64,000 nt of DNA from Catonia carolina. Its lineage: Eukaryota; Arthropoda; Insecta; Hemiptera; Achilidae. The notes below the pieces were generated by a model. That model made no database searches. It saw only the letters and a list, made by a program, of their open reading frames with translations, and had not been told where the DNA came from. Made by a program: the position numbers and the translations under genes. This document shows positions 53,001 to 60,758 of the stretch, piece by piece (the first letter of the stretch is position 1; every line of letters begins with the position of its first letter). The DNA lies in assembly GCA_035578175.1 (NCBI GenBank), contig JAQMRL010000014.1, positions 14,273,774 to 14,337,773 on the forward strand, written 5' to 3'.

Positions 53001-55749
53001 CCTTGAATAGTTTCGCAATGTTGCTAACACGTGGTTGGTAGATTGAAACTCACTGAACATAATTTGCAAATTAAACCAGTTATAAATTCACAATACACAA
53101 ATGAAAAAAGCACAATAAGAGTTCTCACGAAGATATCGAAACGAAATGCATGCCAACGCCTGGCATACATCACAAAGCAAGGCCATAACGCGCCATTATG
53201 ACCAGAACGAGAGAGCGCCGACTTGATGCTTTGACTGTTAACTTACAAGTGCAAGTTTGGGGGACAAGGAAGTAAGAGAGCGGTGGTAGGGGTAGGAAGA
53301 ATGACGTATGCATGAGGTCACAGGAACTATTTTATTTAGGAAATTTGAAATGCTAGGTAGCGGGAATCTGAGAACGGTACAGCATGAATAACGTGCCTTA
53401 ACAACTTTACTGGATGGTAGGTATCATCAACAATATGCGCAGTGACAAGCCACGCCCTCTGACGTCACTGGTCACCAACGACAGCTGACGGACAATCCGT
53501 ACGGTGTCGGTCTGTGTTGTTTACCAGATGTTGTTTCAAACCAGATTTTTCGATTTTGTGGTATATTTTGTTTCAGTACAGTATTGTTTATTTTTAACTA
53601 TTTATTTAACGTCGCATAAACTTCAAAGGTCATTAGCCGAAAGTTTGGTTTGAACTTGAGAGGGTTTATTAAGAAAACGATGATTGAAATGGTTGACCAT
53701 TTACGAAGCATTTAAATTTACAAACCACCTTACTCCTCCTTTTACTTAATAAGCCCTTTAAAGGTTCAAACCAGATTTTTAGCTGATGACCTAAACAACA
53801 ACGGTAAAATTGTATATAATTAACGTTATACCGGGTGTCCCACGGTTTTGTACTATAGGGATTTTTTTTTTGTAACAGTGTATCTCTTTTGCTATCGGTT
53901 AATAAAAATACAATAACTTTAAGCAAATATGAGAAAATCTGAGAAATGTTCTTAGAAATAAAATATAAACTACACTCAGTAGTGTGTTTCAAAAAGACTA
54001 AACTGTGAAGAAAACAATATATACATATACTATACAAAATCAAACTTGATGAACTGTGAATCAACATCTTGAAACACAAAGTTGTTGAAGTTGGAGATAA
54101 CGATGACGATGATGAGATGAAAACGACGCCGATTATGAGATGACGATGATTAGTAGTTAAAGTAGAAAAGAAAAAAAATGTTTTAATGATTAACAAAATC
54201 GTAGAGGTAAGTCGAATGTTTTAAAACGTTTCAGTCTGTGAGTATCTTCGCTGTTGTCGAGGAGATTAAACGTTAATGGATTCTGATTGTCTTCTCGTTT
54301 TGGTAAAAGATTTTCGCTATGTTGTTTAATTTCTTCTTTTATGAAGGGCAAGTTTAGGTCATTGGTTACGTACCATGGGGCTGCAGTAATTAGTCTATGT
54401 GACTACTGTAGTCTCACAGTCTTGTGATTACTCAGTGATTAGATCTCAGTGATTAGTCTGTAGTGATAGGGAAATAGCATTGATTTCATTAGTTTTACTC
54501 TCAGAAGCGATAACTCTGTGTAGTTTCTTTTACTCCTCAACTTCTCCCGTTCTTAAATGCTTCCCTCATATAATTGGCTGATCATGTGATAAGAAACAGA
54601 ACTATTTTTTGTAGCCCTGGAACTAGCAGATCGAGTGCAAATAATTTAGCCCTCCACCTACTTGTTATGAGCAAATGGTTTATTTTTCTGAATTGAACAA
54701 ATTGCACCGTACACACATTAATAAAAATAAATCTGGTGTGAAACACTCACACAACTTTCTCTTGGCAATGCAAATAATTAACAATATAATCTAACATTAG
54801 TAATAAAACATTAGAAATAAACAAAAAAACTAACGTCAATAAACATAACCTAATTTTAATCATGAGTGAAAGACGTAAAATAAAAATCAACCTCAGTTTG
54901 GCTTAAAAATACGGAAAATCACTCTGTCACGCGAAACTAGGCTCTGTAGAGAAACATTCTCTAAATAAAAATCATAGATCTTTTAATTTCCTATCAATTT
55001 TATTATATACATTTTTTTCGTAACATGCATACTAAGGCTGAAATTTAAAAAAATCGATTTTTCACACGGTTTCGTGGAAAAAAAACAGAAAATCAATAAT
55101 TACTGCTAAACTAAGCGTTATACAAAAATTATTTTAAATAAAAGTTGTAGGATTTTAAATTCTCTACAACTTTTATTAAATAAATTTTGCGCTAAAATCC
55201 ATATTATAGTCGCAATCTTAAAAAACAGCCACGCCAAGAATTTCAGTAGAGATGGCGCCTACCCTATCCTGTAGAGCATAAAAATTTTAGTAAATGAGGC
55301 GATTTTTAAAAAAATCGTAAGAGCCGTTTTTGAGAAAATCGCAAATAAGTGAAAAATGACACGAATTAACTACTACTTCCGGTTGACCGATTTTGATGAA
55401 AATGTTCGTGTCTGGTCCGGTAGTGGTATCTAACTTAAGAAGTTTCAAGTTTGTACAATGTTCCGTTCTTGAGACATCTTGTTCACAGACCAGGCACACA
55501 CAGAGACCAATCGCTAAAAACATGTTTTTTGGGTTCAGAGGGTCTGAAAACGTGTAGATCCGGTGAAAACTCGATTTCGAAAAATCGACATGAAACCAAT
55601 ACTTTCCTTCCTATGTATTCATTCATATAGGAAAGACAGAATAAAAAATTAATATTATTATTTTTTTAATTGATTGTTGTTTCTTTTTGTGGCAGGTGAT
55701 GAACGCAGCGTATTCTTACTACAACATGCTGAGAACACTACGCAAATAA
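33876..55749 (+). CDS. Odorant receptor gene B (five exons, 397 aa)
   Basis: Tandem paralogue of receptor A. CDS join 33876-34657, 41351-41450, 47322-47423, 49572-49727, 55696-55749, with canonical GT-AG splice sites, the same exon lengths and phases as A, and the same seven-helix layout. The first exon begins MLANKKLREALTVLGYNKDL against MLANEKLRKALTLMGYNKDL in A. The C-terminal 17 residues are identical, while exons 2 and 3, which cover helices five and six, differ most. The gene spans almost 22 kb because introns 1, 2 and 4 (6693, 5871 and 5968 bp) are filled by mobile elements. Nothing in the coding sequence looks broken. The function as an Orco-dependent odour receptor is inferred from the family; the ligand is unknown. 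Confidence 0.92.
34679..35335 (+). mobile_element. Family A element, right end lost
   Basis: Starts CTTTACTTTCTCTCGCCTAT about 20 bp into intron 1 of gene B and runs through the shared landmarks to about GTATATATAATA, where unrelated sequence begins. Confidence 0.85.
35336..35548 (+). repeat. Short direct repeat
   Basis: GGGTTTGAAGTTCCGGTTT occurs at about 35345 and, as GGGTTTGAAGTTCCGGTTTC, at about 35436, each followed by a CGGxxxGAA block. Function unknown. Confidence 0.5.
35555..36600 (+). pseudogene. Non-LTR retrotransposon C-terminus, interrupted
   Basis: Same family as 17362-18574: LLPKEKVYKDNQSQLIAMRK before and EIQNDMKELNLTMEDLTQRT after an insertion at 35742-36368. The two halves meet in the frame LLRRITEKL / LNAKSDKAI across the 11-bp duplication. 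It is 5' truncated and frameshifted. Confidence 0.75.
35742..36368 (-). mobile_element. RTE-type retrotransposon 3' end, nested insertion
   Basis: Minus strand reads RIEQVEAYNYLETRVNCSAS, LKCYVFSILLYGVEAWTLTK, and further on LIYLGHIMRGPKYEILHLII and GKRWVGRRRISW, the C-terminal region of RTE-type endonuclease-reverse transcriptases. It is flanked by the 11-bp duplication ACTGAAAAACT (35731-35741 and 36369-36379) and ends in a GAAGAAGAAG-type tail. It is truncated at its 5' end. Confidence 0.85.
36685..36990 (-). pseudogene. Reverse transcriptase fragment
   Basis: Minus strand with frameshifts: LHEEQYGFRSGSLYSDNIFS, then AFIDFEKPFDKVDR and AIKCIHKEYKIWVRISIE. The YGFRxG and A-F-D-x-x-K-A-F-D-like motifs mark the RT finger/palm of a non-LTR element. 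Confidence 0.7.
37210..38010 (-). pseudogene. Jockey-like non-LTR retrotransposon RT remnant
   Basis: Minus strand: FFQVKYQDELSCSRYMTSGV PQGSVL at 38007-37790, the remains of the catalytic region, then VGMHLNRRLTWKTHVRMKRN, LLLYKMLLKPVWLYGVQLWG and IEIIQRFQNKILWDITRAPW to 37257. The order matches Jockey ORF2. Frameshifts and deletions make it inactive. It is antisense in intron 1 of gene B. Confidence 0.85.
38223..39647 (-). mobile_element. Tc1/mariner-superfamily transposon split by a retroelement
   Basis: Inverted ends GGGTGATTCAAAAAGAGCGC at about 38225 and the exact inverse ending at about 39642. The minus-strand transposase starts at 39477 with MEKFTIAQRVLIVKTFYQSG and STVRRLMKKFFETGSTVDLK (helix-turn-helix, DUF4817-like), shifts frame to LRYDLQYHPYKIQLTQHLKV at about 39200, and resumes with TPCDFHLWGHLKSLVY and, beyond the insertion, DLKEEIRRVIGQMEVETC at about 38480. 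Much of the catalytic core is deleted between 39006 and the third-aspartate region. Confidence 0.87.
38520..38985 (+). mobile_element. Nested RTE-like retrotransposon 3' end
   Basis: One open frame to TAA 38945 reads VTYGAEVWTITQNMKNRIST, RDRVTNIRVREIMGIEDSII, QLHWYGHMRRMSNVRIPLKA and KRGRPRGRWMEGIDRAMGRR, the conserved tail of RTE/CR1-type endonuclease-reverse transcriptases. It is inserted within the transposon at 38223-39647, separating two adjacent transposase coding segments. It is 5' truncated; the remaining frame is uninterrupted, so it is probably young. Confidence 0.85.
39655..40135 (+). promoter_or_regulatory. Putative solo LTR or core promoter
   Basis: TATATAAA at 39756-39763 is followed by an arthropod-type initiator TCAGTT at 39780-39785, correct TATA-to-Inr spacing. 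About 255 bp later AATAAA (about 40043) lies in AT-rich sequence. This order fits a solo LTR lying in intron 1 of gene B. LTR borders and target duplication could not be fixed. Confidence 0.4.
40190..40245 (-). pseudogene. Tiny reverse transcriptase scrap
   Basis: Minus strand reads PDHQFGFRKGHSTTEQ, the Q-x-G-F-R-x-x-x-S-T motif of Jockey-type RT. Nothing more of the element is seen. Confidence 0.65.
40244..41225. mobile_element. hAT-like non-autonomous element
   Basis: The left end GGTGACCAACTACGGTGGCA and the right end TGCCGCCGTAGTTGGCGAAC are inverted copies of each other. GCGGGCCGCACATGCGC after the left end resembles hAT (Charlie-like) subtermini. No transposase. The exact target duplication is unclear. 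Confidence 0.6.
41351..41450 (+). CDS. Odorant receptor B, exon 2
   Basis: 100 nt, acceptor TTTGTTTGTCAG, donor GAG|GTACGT. It encodes DVKLMNECVAF...CIFLYCAAE. About 70 bp of upstream intron is also conserved with gene A. Confidence 0.9.
41562..41579 (+). repeat. Family B left end, split by the 4.26-kb element
   Basis: CAGACAAGTGGAGTGTCAAAT is the family B start; the rest of this copy resumes at 45840 after the insertion. Confidence 0.7.
42240..43205 (+). pseudogene. Transposase-like protein remnant (SDxCxGQN family)
   Basis: Frameshifted pieces in order: HKQKADFADKCKRLCKDSAL then PSSRIIVFDLQQILSTPFLQ; LPEEVTHFVTCSDTCRGQNC with QKFLLPGHTHLECDSDQARI in the open frame 42530-42757; LRKTNRGRPQTYKIEGPHS; and SDCHEFYNKL. 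The FDLQQ(I/V)L and SDxCxGQN blocks, followed by PGHTxxECD, define a large family of insect proteins that look transposon-derived; the aspartates are plausible RNase H-fold catalytic residues. Stops at 42757 and elsewhere make this copy inactive. Confidence 0.7.
43214..44852. mobile_element. hAT-like non-autonomous insertion, 1.64 kb
   Basis: Ends TTCGTGCGGGTGAAGGTCAC and the inverse of CGTGCGGGTGAAGGTCATGC, flanked by a perfect 8-bp TTGATTTC (43206-43213, 44853-44860), which fits hAT. The interior is AT-rich without recognisable transposase and contains an imperfect 50-bp-arm hairpin at about 44535-44665. Confidence 0.75.
45192..45476 (-). mobile_element. tRNA-derived SINE family 2, copy 1 (reverse)
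   Basis: Reverse complement of the family at 59989-60296. The tRNA-like head (ACCGGTTTGGTCTAGAGGTA with a B box near GGTTCAAAT) is at the 45476 side, the tail ATTGAACAGATTACAACGGA at the other. Confidence 0.82.
45840..46500 (+). repeat. Family B repeat with internal GA-rich expansion
   Basis: Continuation of the copy begun at 41562: AAATTATTTACACTCAATCT, then a GA-rich tract, then CATCACATGGTCAGCCAATT through CACTCAGTGAGGAAG. Confidence 0.75.
45907..46155. repeat. GA-rich low-complexity tract
   Basis: About 250 bp of interrupted GAGA repeats. The 123-codon antisense frame over it (SLSLSLF-like) is a repeat artefact. Confidence 0.95.
46505..47303 (+). repeat. Diverged family A element
   Basis: TTTTCATGTCGGTTTTTCGA, ACAAGATAAGGTAAGCGGCA and CAGAGCCTAGTTTAGC are recognisable in order, but the copy is much more diverged than others and lacks both termini. 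It ends about 18 bp before exon 3 of gene B. Confidence 0.75.
47322..47423 (+). CDS. Odorant receptor B, exon 3
   Basis: 102 nt, acceptor TTATTGTTTCAG, donor GGG|GTAAGTA. It encodes SDNKFAKGAFF...LYCINGQKIIDG. A diverged family A repeat runs up to about 18 bp before the exon. Confidence 0.9.
47424..49020. other. Gene-free part of intron 3
   Basis: A GC-richer block at 47477-47640 (CCACCAGGGCCGTTGAATAA) is followed by very AT-rich sequence. No domain or complete repeat recognised. Confidence 0.4.
49021..49326 (+). repeat. Family A right third
   Basis: GTAAAACGCTTAGTTTAGCG to GGCAAGAGAAAGTTGTGTGA and GTTTCACACCAGATTTTT. Confidence 0.85.
49364..49542 (+). mobile_element. tRNA-derived SINE family 1, copy 2
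   Basis: GCCGGCCGCATTGGCGTAGT head with A and B boxes as in the 29366 copy and an A-rich tail. The body is shorter. It ends 29 bp before exon 4 of gene B. Confidence 0.88.
49572..49727 (+). CDS. Odorant receptor B, exon 4
   Basis: 156 nt, acceptor TCTTGTTCCAG, donor AAT|GTAAGTA. It encodes NNEIKRCLYECDW...PFGLYVLNLTNFTN. A SINE tail ends 29 bp before the exon and a family A repeat starts about 40 bp after it. Confidence 0.92.
49769..50780 (+). mobile_element. Family A element, full length, expanded GT tract
   Basis: From TTTTTTACTTTCTCTTGCCT to GTGTTTTACACCAGGTTTTT. All internal landmarks are present in order. Confidence 0.87.
49906..50000. repeat. (TG)n microsatellite, 95 bp
   Basis: Uninterrupted TG repeat at the GT site inside family A; the longest in the window. 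Confidence 0.97.
50790..52580. other. Gene-free part of intron 4
   Basis: AT-rich. The 68-codon frame at 51567-51773 (HQDVEFHFDWYRSCMGIEIP) has no recognised family. No mobile element termini identified. Confidence 0.35.
52581..52632 (+). repeat. Family A right-end scrap
   Basis: TTGGGAAGAGAAGGTCGTTT and GTGTATCACACCAGATTTTT, a 3' end without the body. Confidence 0.75.
52991..53069 (-). CDS. Candidate short exon of unknown gene
   Basis: Tentative. Minus-strand frame from an ATG (MQIMFSEFQSTNHVLATLRN continuing YSRLNQ) leads to a good donor, CAAG|GTAAGTG at 52990. It bears a faint resemblance to the candidate exon ending at 31383 (xVLxxLRxxxR against SILEILRTQNR). No partner exon found. Confidence 0.15.
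53070..53600. other. Gene-free, moderately GC-rich stretch
   Basis: 53130-53500 is richer in CG and contains a TGACGTCACTGG segment (53460). It may be promoter-like or a mobile element end; no coding domain. Confidence 0.3.
53605..53810. repeat. Family B right ends in inverted arrangement
   Basis: A reverse tail (AGGTCATTAGCCGAAAGTTT, about 53623) faces a forward tail (AGCTGATGACCTAAACAACA, about 53780). Confidence 0.7.
53811..54424. other. Gene-free stretch
   Basis: The long minus frame 53669-54196 consists of low-complexity S- and F-rich sequence overlapping family B and is not a credible gene. ACGATGACGATGATGAGATG is a short GAT-rich run. Confidence 0.4.
54425..54685 (-). repeat. Family B fragment, reverse
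   Basis: GATCATGTGATAAGAAACAG, GTAGCCCTGGAACTAGCAGA and TCGAGTGCAAATAATTTAGC match the left two thirds of family B. A SINE family 2 tail scrap follows at about 54696-54725. Confidence 0.8.
54729..55643 (-). mobile_element. Family A element, full length, reverse
   Basis: Starts AAATCTGGTGTGAAACACTC, ends TTCATATAGGAAAGACAGAA. It stops about 50 bp before exon 5 of gene B. Confidence 0.87.
55696..55749 (+). CDS. Odorant receptor B, exon 5 (C-terminus)
   Basis: 54 nt ending in TAA. The protein end VMNAAYSYYNMLRTLRK is identical to A, and the nucleotide sequence differs at only two positions over the coding part. Confidence 0.93.
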   Translation: MMNAAYSYYNMLRTLRK

Positions 55750-55777
55750 TCCCATTAAATTGTTACTTAATAAGATA

Positions 55778-55783
55778 AATAAA
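55778..55783 (+). terminator. Poly(A) signal of odorant receptor B
   Basis: AATAAA at the position equivalent to that in gene A, 28 bp after the stop. A fold-back mariner begins 72 bp further on. Confidence 0.7.
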
Positions 55784-55854
55784 CCTTCAAGTGAAAAAAT
55801 TGATTTATTTTTTAAAGTATATTAAAATACCTGATAGTTTCCTGAATTCAAATA

Positions 55855-56574
55855 TACGAGGTGTGGCTATTAAATAACGAGACTGACGTTAAAAAATTTT
55901 ATTTTAATTTTATATATAATCATTTATTGTCACTTTCAATATACACTCTTTCTCTATCCGTACGACGCTCCATGCTAATTTTCTATTGTTAGAAACAGTG
56001 CTGGAAGTCATCTTCTGTCAGCTCCTTCAGGACACGTGCCGCTTTCTCTTTTACAGCTTCCACAGACTCAAATCTTGTCCCTTTTAATGCATATTTCACC
56101 TTAGGGAACAGGTAGAAGATAATAACAAGTGATGAAACGTGGTTTTTTTTTTATTCGGAAAAGAAGTGCCAATCCATGCACTGGAAGAGCCTTACTTCAC
56201 CGAGAGCCAAAAAAGCTTGATTGAGCAAGTCAAAATTTAAAGCAATGATGATTGTTTTTTTTTGATATCCATGGGATTGTGTACTTTCACTGGGTTCCTG
56301 AAGGTCAAACAATTAATCAACATTACTACCTTGAGGTACTTTCTAAACTACGTCAAAGAGTAAGGAAAAACCCCGAAATGTGGAAGGACAAATCATGAGT
56401 TCTCCACCAAGACAATGCACCAGCTCATTCCGCGTTATCTGTCAAGAGATTCCTAGCCGAGTACATTCACATGGAGCGTTGTAGGGATAGAGAAGGAGTG
56501 TATATTGAAGATGACAATAAGTGATTATGTATAAAATTAAAATAAAAATTTTTACAACGTTAGTCTCGTTATTT
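55855..56574. mobile_element. Fold-back mariner 4
   Basis: The left end TACGAGGTGTGGCTATTAAA carries a minus-strand 3' end and C-terminus (to about 56115). A plus-strand transposase remnant follows (about 56125-56460: WKSLTSPRAKKA, a broken FVPEGQ-like region, DNAPAHSALSVKRF-like at 56415) and then the same 3' end in plus orientation. The right terminus is cut at GTCTCGTTATTT, so no intact terminal duplication. It lies 72 bp after the gene B poly(A) signal. Confidence 0.82.
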
Positions 56575-57114
56575 GGATGGTATACAATTTCGCCACCTGA
56601 CTTTAGCCCCACTCATTAAGCACAATGGGTGATAATGGCAATAACAAGGTACTTAGTAGGTAGGTGGTCGTAAATTAACCCTTTGATAAGTTACCGATAC
56701 TTGAGTAATTTACGACAGGGGTGTAATAAAAGGATGTACTCTCTATCTCCTTCCTGAAGAAAGGGTAGAGAGTAATAAAAATAGCAAACTTAGAAATAAT
56801 ATTGTGGGACTAAATTACAAAAGAACGAGTCTTGCATCAGGTAAAAATATGTTTGTTATTCAATAGATTTCTGAAAATGAAACCAACAAACTTTTAATAT
56901 TAGAACCTATGTATGATAGACATAGTATTATAGTTGTTTTACTCCATGTATTTCAGTCAACGTTTATGTCAGTTATAACATTAATATGTAATTTTAAAAC
57001 TACTGTAGTTATATTAAATCAAATTATTATAATTTTAAAGTCTATTGTACAAACAAAAGTGGTTCTTTCGTTCCTATTTCCAGTATTACAGATTTTGATT
57101 TTTTTAAAGGTAGC
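56575..57114. other. Gene-free stretch
   Basis: Includes a short inverted pair around AGGAGATAGAGAGTAC/CTCTCTATCTCC at 56738-56775. The frame at 56909-57118 has no domain. Confidence 0.35.
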
Positions 57115-57500
57115 TTGATCGAGAGTGTTCTTAGCTATGATTCAATCAAAATATAAAAACCGCATAGGCCTATATATTTAAGAAATAAAACTTACATAAA
57201 ATTTTGAAAAGGCCCATACATAAAAAAAAAATTAAAAAGTTAAAAAAGAAATCTTTATTTTTGGCCATTTAACTGTAACGTGTATTTTTTCTGTGCACAA
57301 TAGCTCCCGAAAGGATTTACCGATTTTGATTTAGTGTTTTTTTTTTGTTTGAAATGTGACTTGATTGTGAGTATTCTTGGCTACGATTCAATAAAAAAAG
57401 TGTAGGCCTATAAAAATACTGAAATCTCTAAACTCGATCGTCGCGTGGTGTATCTGTGTGTCTCTGTGGCACCGTAGCTCCTGAACGGATGAACTGATTT
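57115..57500 (+). repeat. Two-unit direct repeat
   Basis: GAGAGTGTTCTTAGCTATGA...TAGCTCCCGAAAGGATT (57120-57340) is echoed by GTGAGTATTCTTGGCTACGA...TAGCTCCTGAACGGATGAAC (57367-57500), a diverged tandem pair of roughly 245-bp spacing. Confidence 0.65.
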
Positions 57501-57507
57501 CGATTTA

Positions 57508-58597
57508 GTTTTTTACTTTCTGTTGCCCTGTATGAATATGTAGGACGAAAAGTATTGTTTTCATGTCGACTTTTCAAAATCTAGTTTTCACCGGATATAC
57601 ACGTTTTCAGACCTCCTGAACTCAAAAAACATAATTTCAGCGATTGGTGTGTATGATATATTTCAAGAACGAAGTATTGTACGAAGTTGAAACTTTGAAC
57701 TTATGTTAGGTACCACTAGAAGAACCGACATGAAGATATTCATAAAACTCGGTCAACCAGAAGTAGTAGTTTATTCGTGTAATTTTTCACTTTCTTGCGA
57801 GTTTCTCAAAAACGGATCCTACGATTTTTTTTAAATCACTTATTTTACTGAATTGTTTATGCTCTACATCTACAAGATAGGGTAAGCGCCGTGTCTGCTA
57901 AAGTTCTTTGGGAGGCTGTGCTCTCCTAGAAAAAATTTTTTTTTTAAGATTACCGCCTCATAAATGGTGAGTGTTAGGGAAAAAGTGTAGCCTATATTAT
58001 CAGAGTTGTAGAAACTTTAGAAACCTACAACTTTTATTTTTGATATGTTTTGTAGTATAACGTTTAGTTTAGCGGTAATCAGTGATTTTCTGTTTTTTCA
58101 CCAACATCTGTAAAGAAAAATCAGAGTTTTTAAGATTTCGGCCATTTTACGACAAAAGTGTAAATTACATAAAATAATCAAATTTATAGAATACTAAAAC
58201 CTACAACTTTCGTTGAAAGCATTTTTTTCAACAGAGCCCACTTTAGCGTCAAAGAATGATTTTCCGTATTATTAAGCTAAACGGAGATTGGTTTTCATTT
58301 TATATCATATAGGCTACTCATGATTAAAATTACAGGTAGGTTGTTTTTCAGTTTTTTGTTTACTTTAAGTCGCATCATTAGCAACTATGGAGGGTTAAGA
58401 AACTGTAATGACGAAACAATTTCCAGACCTAGCCGGGAATCGAATCCGGGACTTTCGCTTAGTAGGCTAGCGCGCTCTCCATACGTTACGTAGGCGGCCA
58501 TTTTTAATTTTACGTTGTTTACTAATGTTAGTATATTGTTCATTAGTTACACTGACACGAGAAGGTCGTGTGACTGTTTCACACCAGATTTTTTTCT
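57508..58597 (+). mobile_element. Family A element, full length, with nested SINE
   Basis: From TTTTTTACTTTCTGTTGCCC to AGGTCGTGTGACTGTTTCAC and ACCAGATTTTTTT. An insertion at about 58368-58500 splits the right part. Confidence 0.82.
58368..58500 (-). mobile_element. SINE-like insertion inside family A
   Basis: The reverse strand holds a B-box-like GGATTCGATTCCCGGCTAGG (58430-58460) and a body ending GTTGCTAATGATGCGACTTA, similar to the body of SINE family 1. The tRNA-like head is at the 58500 side. Confidence 0.6.
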
Positions 58598-58768
58598 AAT
58601 TTTCTTAATTATTTTCATTTACATTAATTTTGGAATGTTAAAAAACTTCTCGAAAAATATTTAAATGCAAATTTTGATGTATTAAATTATACAGGCTAAT
58701 TTATAAACAATAAATACTTGTTGATAATAATTTATAAAATTTTCAACAATGTCACTTTACTAACTCAA

Positions 58769-59981
58769 GCTATGTCCACACTCGTGGGATGTCGCATGCG
58801 ATGTGGCATGCTACATCGTATGCGCTTAGAGGCATGGCATTTCACCAATTCGCCTCGTTTGAAGAGCTTTATCTGAAAAAAACCATAACGAATATTTTTG
58901 AACACTACATTAAATTAAAGCCTGTTCTTTTCTGCGCTGATTGGTTTGACTTAGATTATTTTAACTTTTAACTAGTCGGTGATACAGCAATTTACGCATA
59001 GAGTACTCAGATTTTAGCCGGTTTTTCGTTAATGTGGTTTTAAACGTTCGTTACTCCGTCCTGGCTTTTCATAAAAGAACGGCGTTTAAGTACGTTGAAG
59101 ATCAGAGTTTCTCTGTTTGACCATTTTAACATAGAAGTCTGATGTTCGATTTTAAAATGCCGGCCATTTTTTAAAAAAAAAGTGTATTTTGTCTTCACGT
59201 AAAGGTAGGGTTATGATTTTTCGACTGAACCATCCATTTTTACAGCAGTATTGTGCCATGTATAATATTTTTCATTTGTAATTAGAAATAGATAGCCTAT
59301 GTGATGTCAATATAAAATTCTATTAGCCTCTAAACTTCTTGAGAAGAAAACTGAGCTCTGTAGCGGTATCCGCTCCGAGTATAGTCGTTGAGAAAAACAA
59401 ACTGTTGTGTTTTTCCTGCTGCAACTCATTCCTTCGCTCATTTTGATTTATTTAACGATGTTTTTATAAAAAAAATAAACGCTTTGCTTGACATAATACT
59501 GTTGTGAAGATGTATGGTTCAGTCCAAAATTCATTTCCCTACCTTTACGTGGAGTCAAAAAAAAACACGTTTTTTAAATAAAATGGCCGGCATAATAAAA
59601 CGGAACATGAGATTTAACTTTTGAAATATTTATATTATAGAAAAAACTCTGGTCTTCAACGTACTTAAACGTCGATTTTTATGAAAAGCCTGTACGGAGT
59701 AATGGACGTTTAAAAACCACATTAACGGAAAACCGGCTAAAAACTGAGTATTTTTTTGCGTAAATTGCTGGAGTTATCTCCGATTAATTTCTAAATAAAA
59801 TAATATAAATCAACGCAATCAATGCAGGAAAGAACAGGCTTTAATTTTGTGCATTGTTCAAAAATATTTGTTATGGTTTCTTTGAGATAAAGCTCTTCAA
59901 ACGAGTGCGGGAAGGTGGTATGCCTCTAAGCGCATGCTACATCGCAAGTTGAAAAAGAAAGCGCACGAGTGTGGAGATACT
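58769..59981. mobile_element. Fold-back element E, copy 2 (complete palindrome)
   Basis: Ends AGCTATGTCCACACTCG and CGAGTGTGGAGATACT. Long arms of roughly 450 bp (about 58795-59240 against 59500-59975) are inverted copies, for example GGCTTTTCATAAAAGAACGG against the inverse near 59680. The central spacer of about 260 bp is not inverted. No coding capacity. Confidence 0.87.
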
Positions 59982-59988
59982 GACCCAC

Positions 59989-60296
59989 CGGGCTGGTCCA
60001 GAGGTAAAGTCGTCGCCGTGAGTCAGCTGTCTAACAGCTGATTTTAGGAGACGAAGGTTCCTGGTTCAAATCCTAGTAAAGGTAGTTCCTTTTATACGGA
60101 TTTGAATACTAGACAGTGGATACCGGTGTACTTTGATGGTTGGATTTCAATTAACCACATGTTCTCAGGTTGATCGCCCTGGATCTGTACAAGACTACAC
60201 CTCATTTCCACGTCATACACATCATCCTCATCTCACTGGGTCATGGGGTTGCTTATTGTTTTCAATTGAACAGATTGCGACGTACACATTAGGAAT
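59989..60296 (+). mobile_element. tRNA-derived SINE family 2, copy 2
   Basis: ACCGGGCTGGTCCAGAGGTA opens a tRNA-like head; the B box GGTTCAAATCC is at about 60063. The body has GTACTTTGATGGTTGGATTT and the tail ATTGAACAGATTGCGACGTA. It has an insertion in the head (GTCAGCTGTCTAACAGCTGA) compared with the copy at 45192-45476. Confidence 0.87.
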
Positions 60297-60758
60297 TAAA
60301 AAACTAAAAACTAATTCATTGTCCGTAGCAACGATCAATCGGTACATAGACTGCTATTCTACTATCGCTACTATGATTTTTTAATAACTTTCCTATTGTA
60401 ATAATTGCTATTCATTCTATTTCTATACAGGTTTTACAATACGTTTTTGTGTTTTAATGTCATTTGAATGGCAGGTGTGGGTGTGACAACCCCACTCTTC
60501 ATAAGCTTTATGACAAATATTAAAAATTATTATGTTACTCGAGAAAAACTATTTAAAAAAAATCTAATCTAGAGAAGTACGTAACTTAAATTTAGCAGTA
60601 ATTTGTAAGTGACAGGGATATAAATTAGACAATTTTCATTTTACAATTTCAGTTATGTATTACTAAATACAAATACATTTGTTAACATATTTACTAATTC
60701 CAGCATAGGACGAGCCTGTGCGCGGGAATGAATTGTACATTATTATAATAATTAATAA
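60297..60758. other. Gene-free stretch
   Basis: AT-rich; nothing recognised. Confidence 0.4.

Noticed and set aside
53669..54196. 175-codon minus-strand frame
   Set aside because: Low-complexity serine and phenylalanine runs over family B and a GAT-rich run; no motif.
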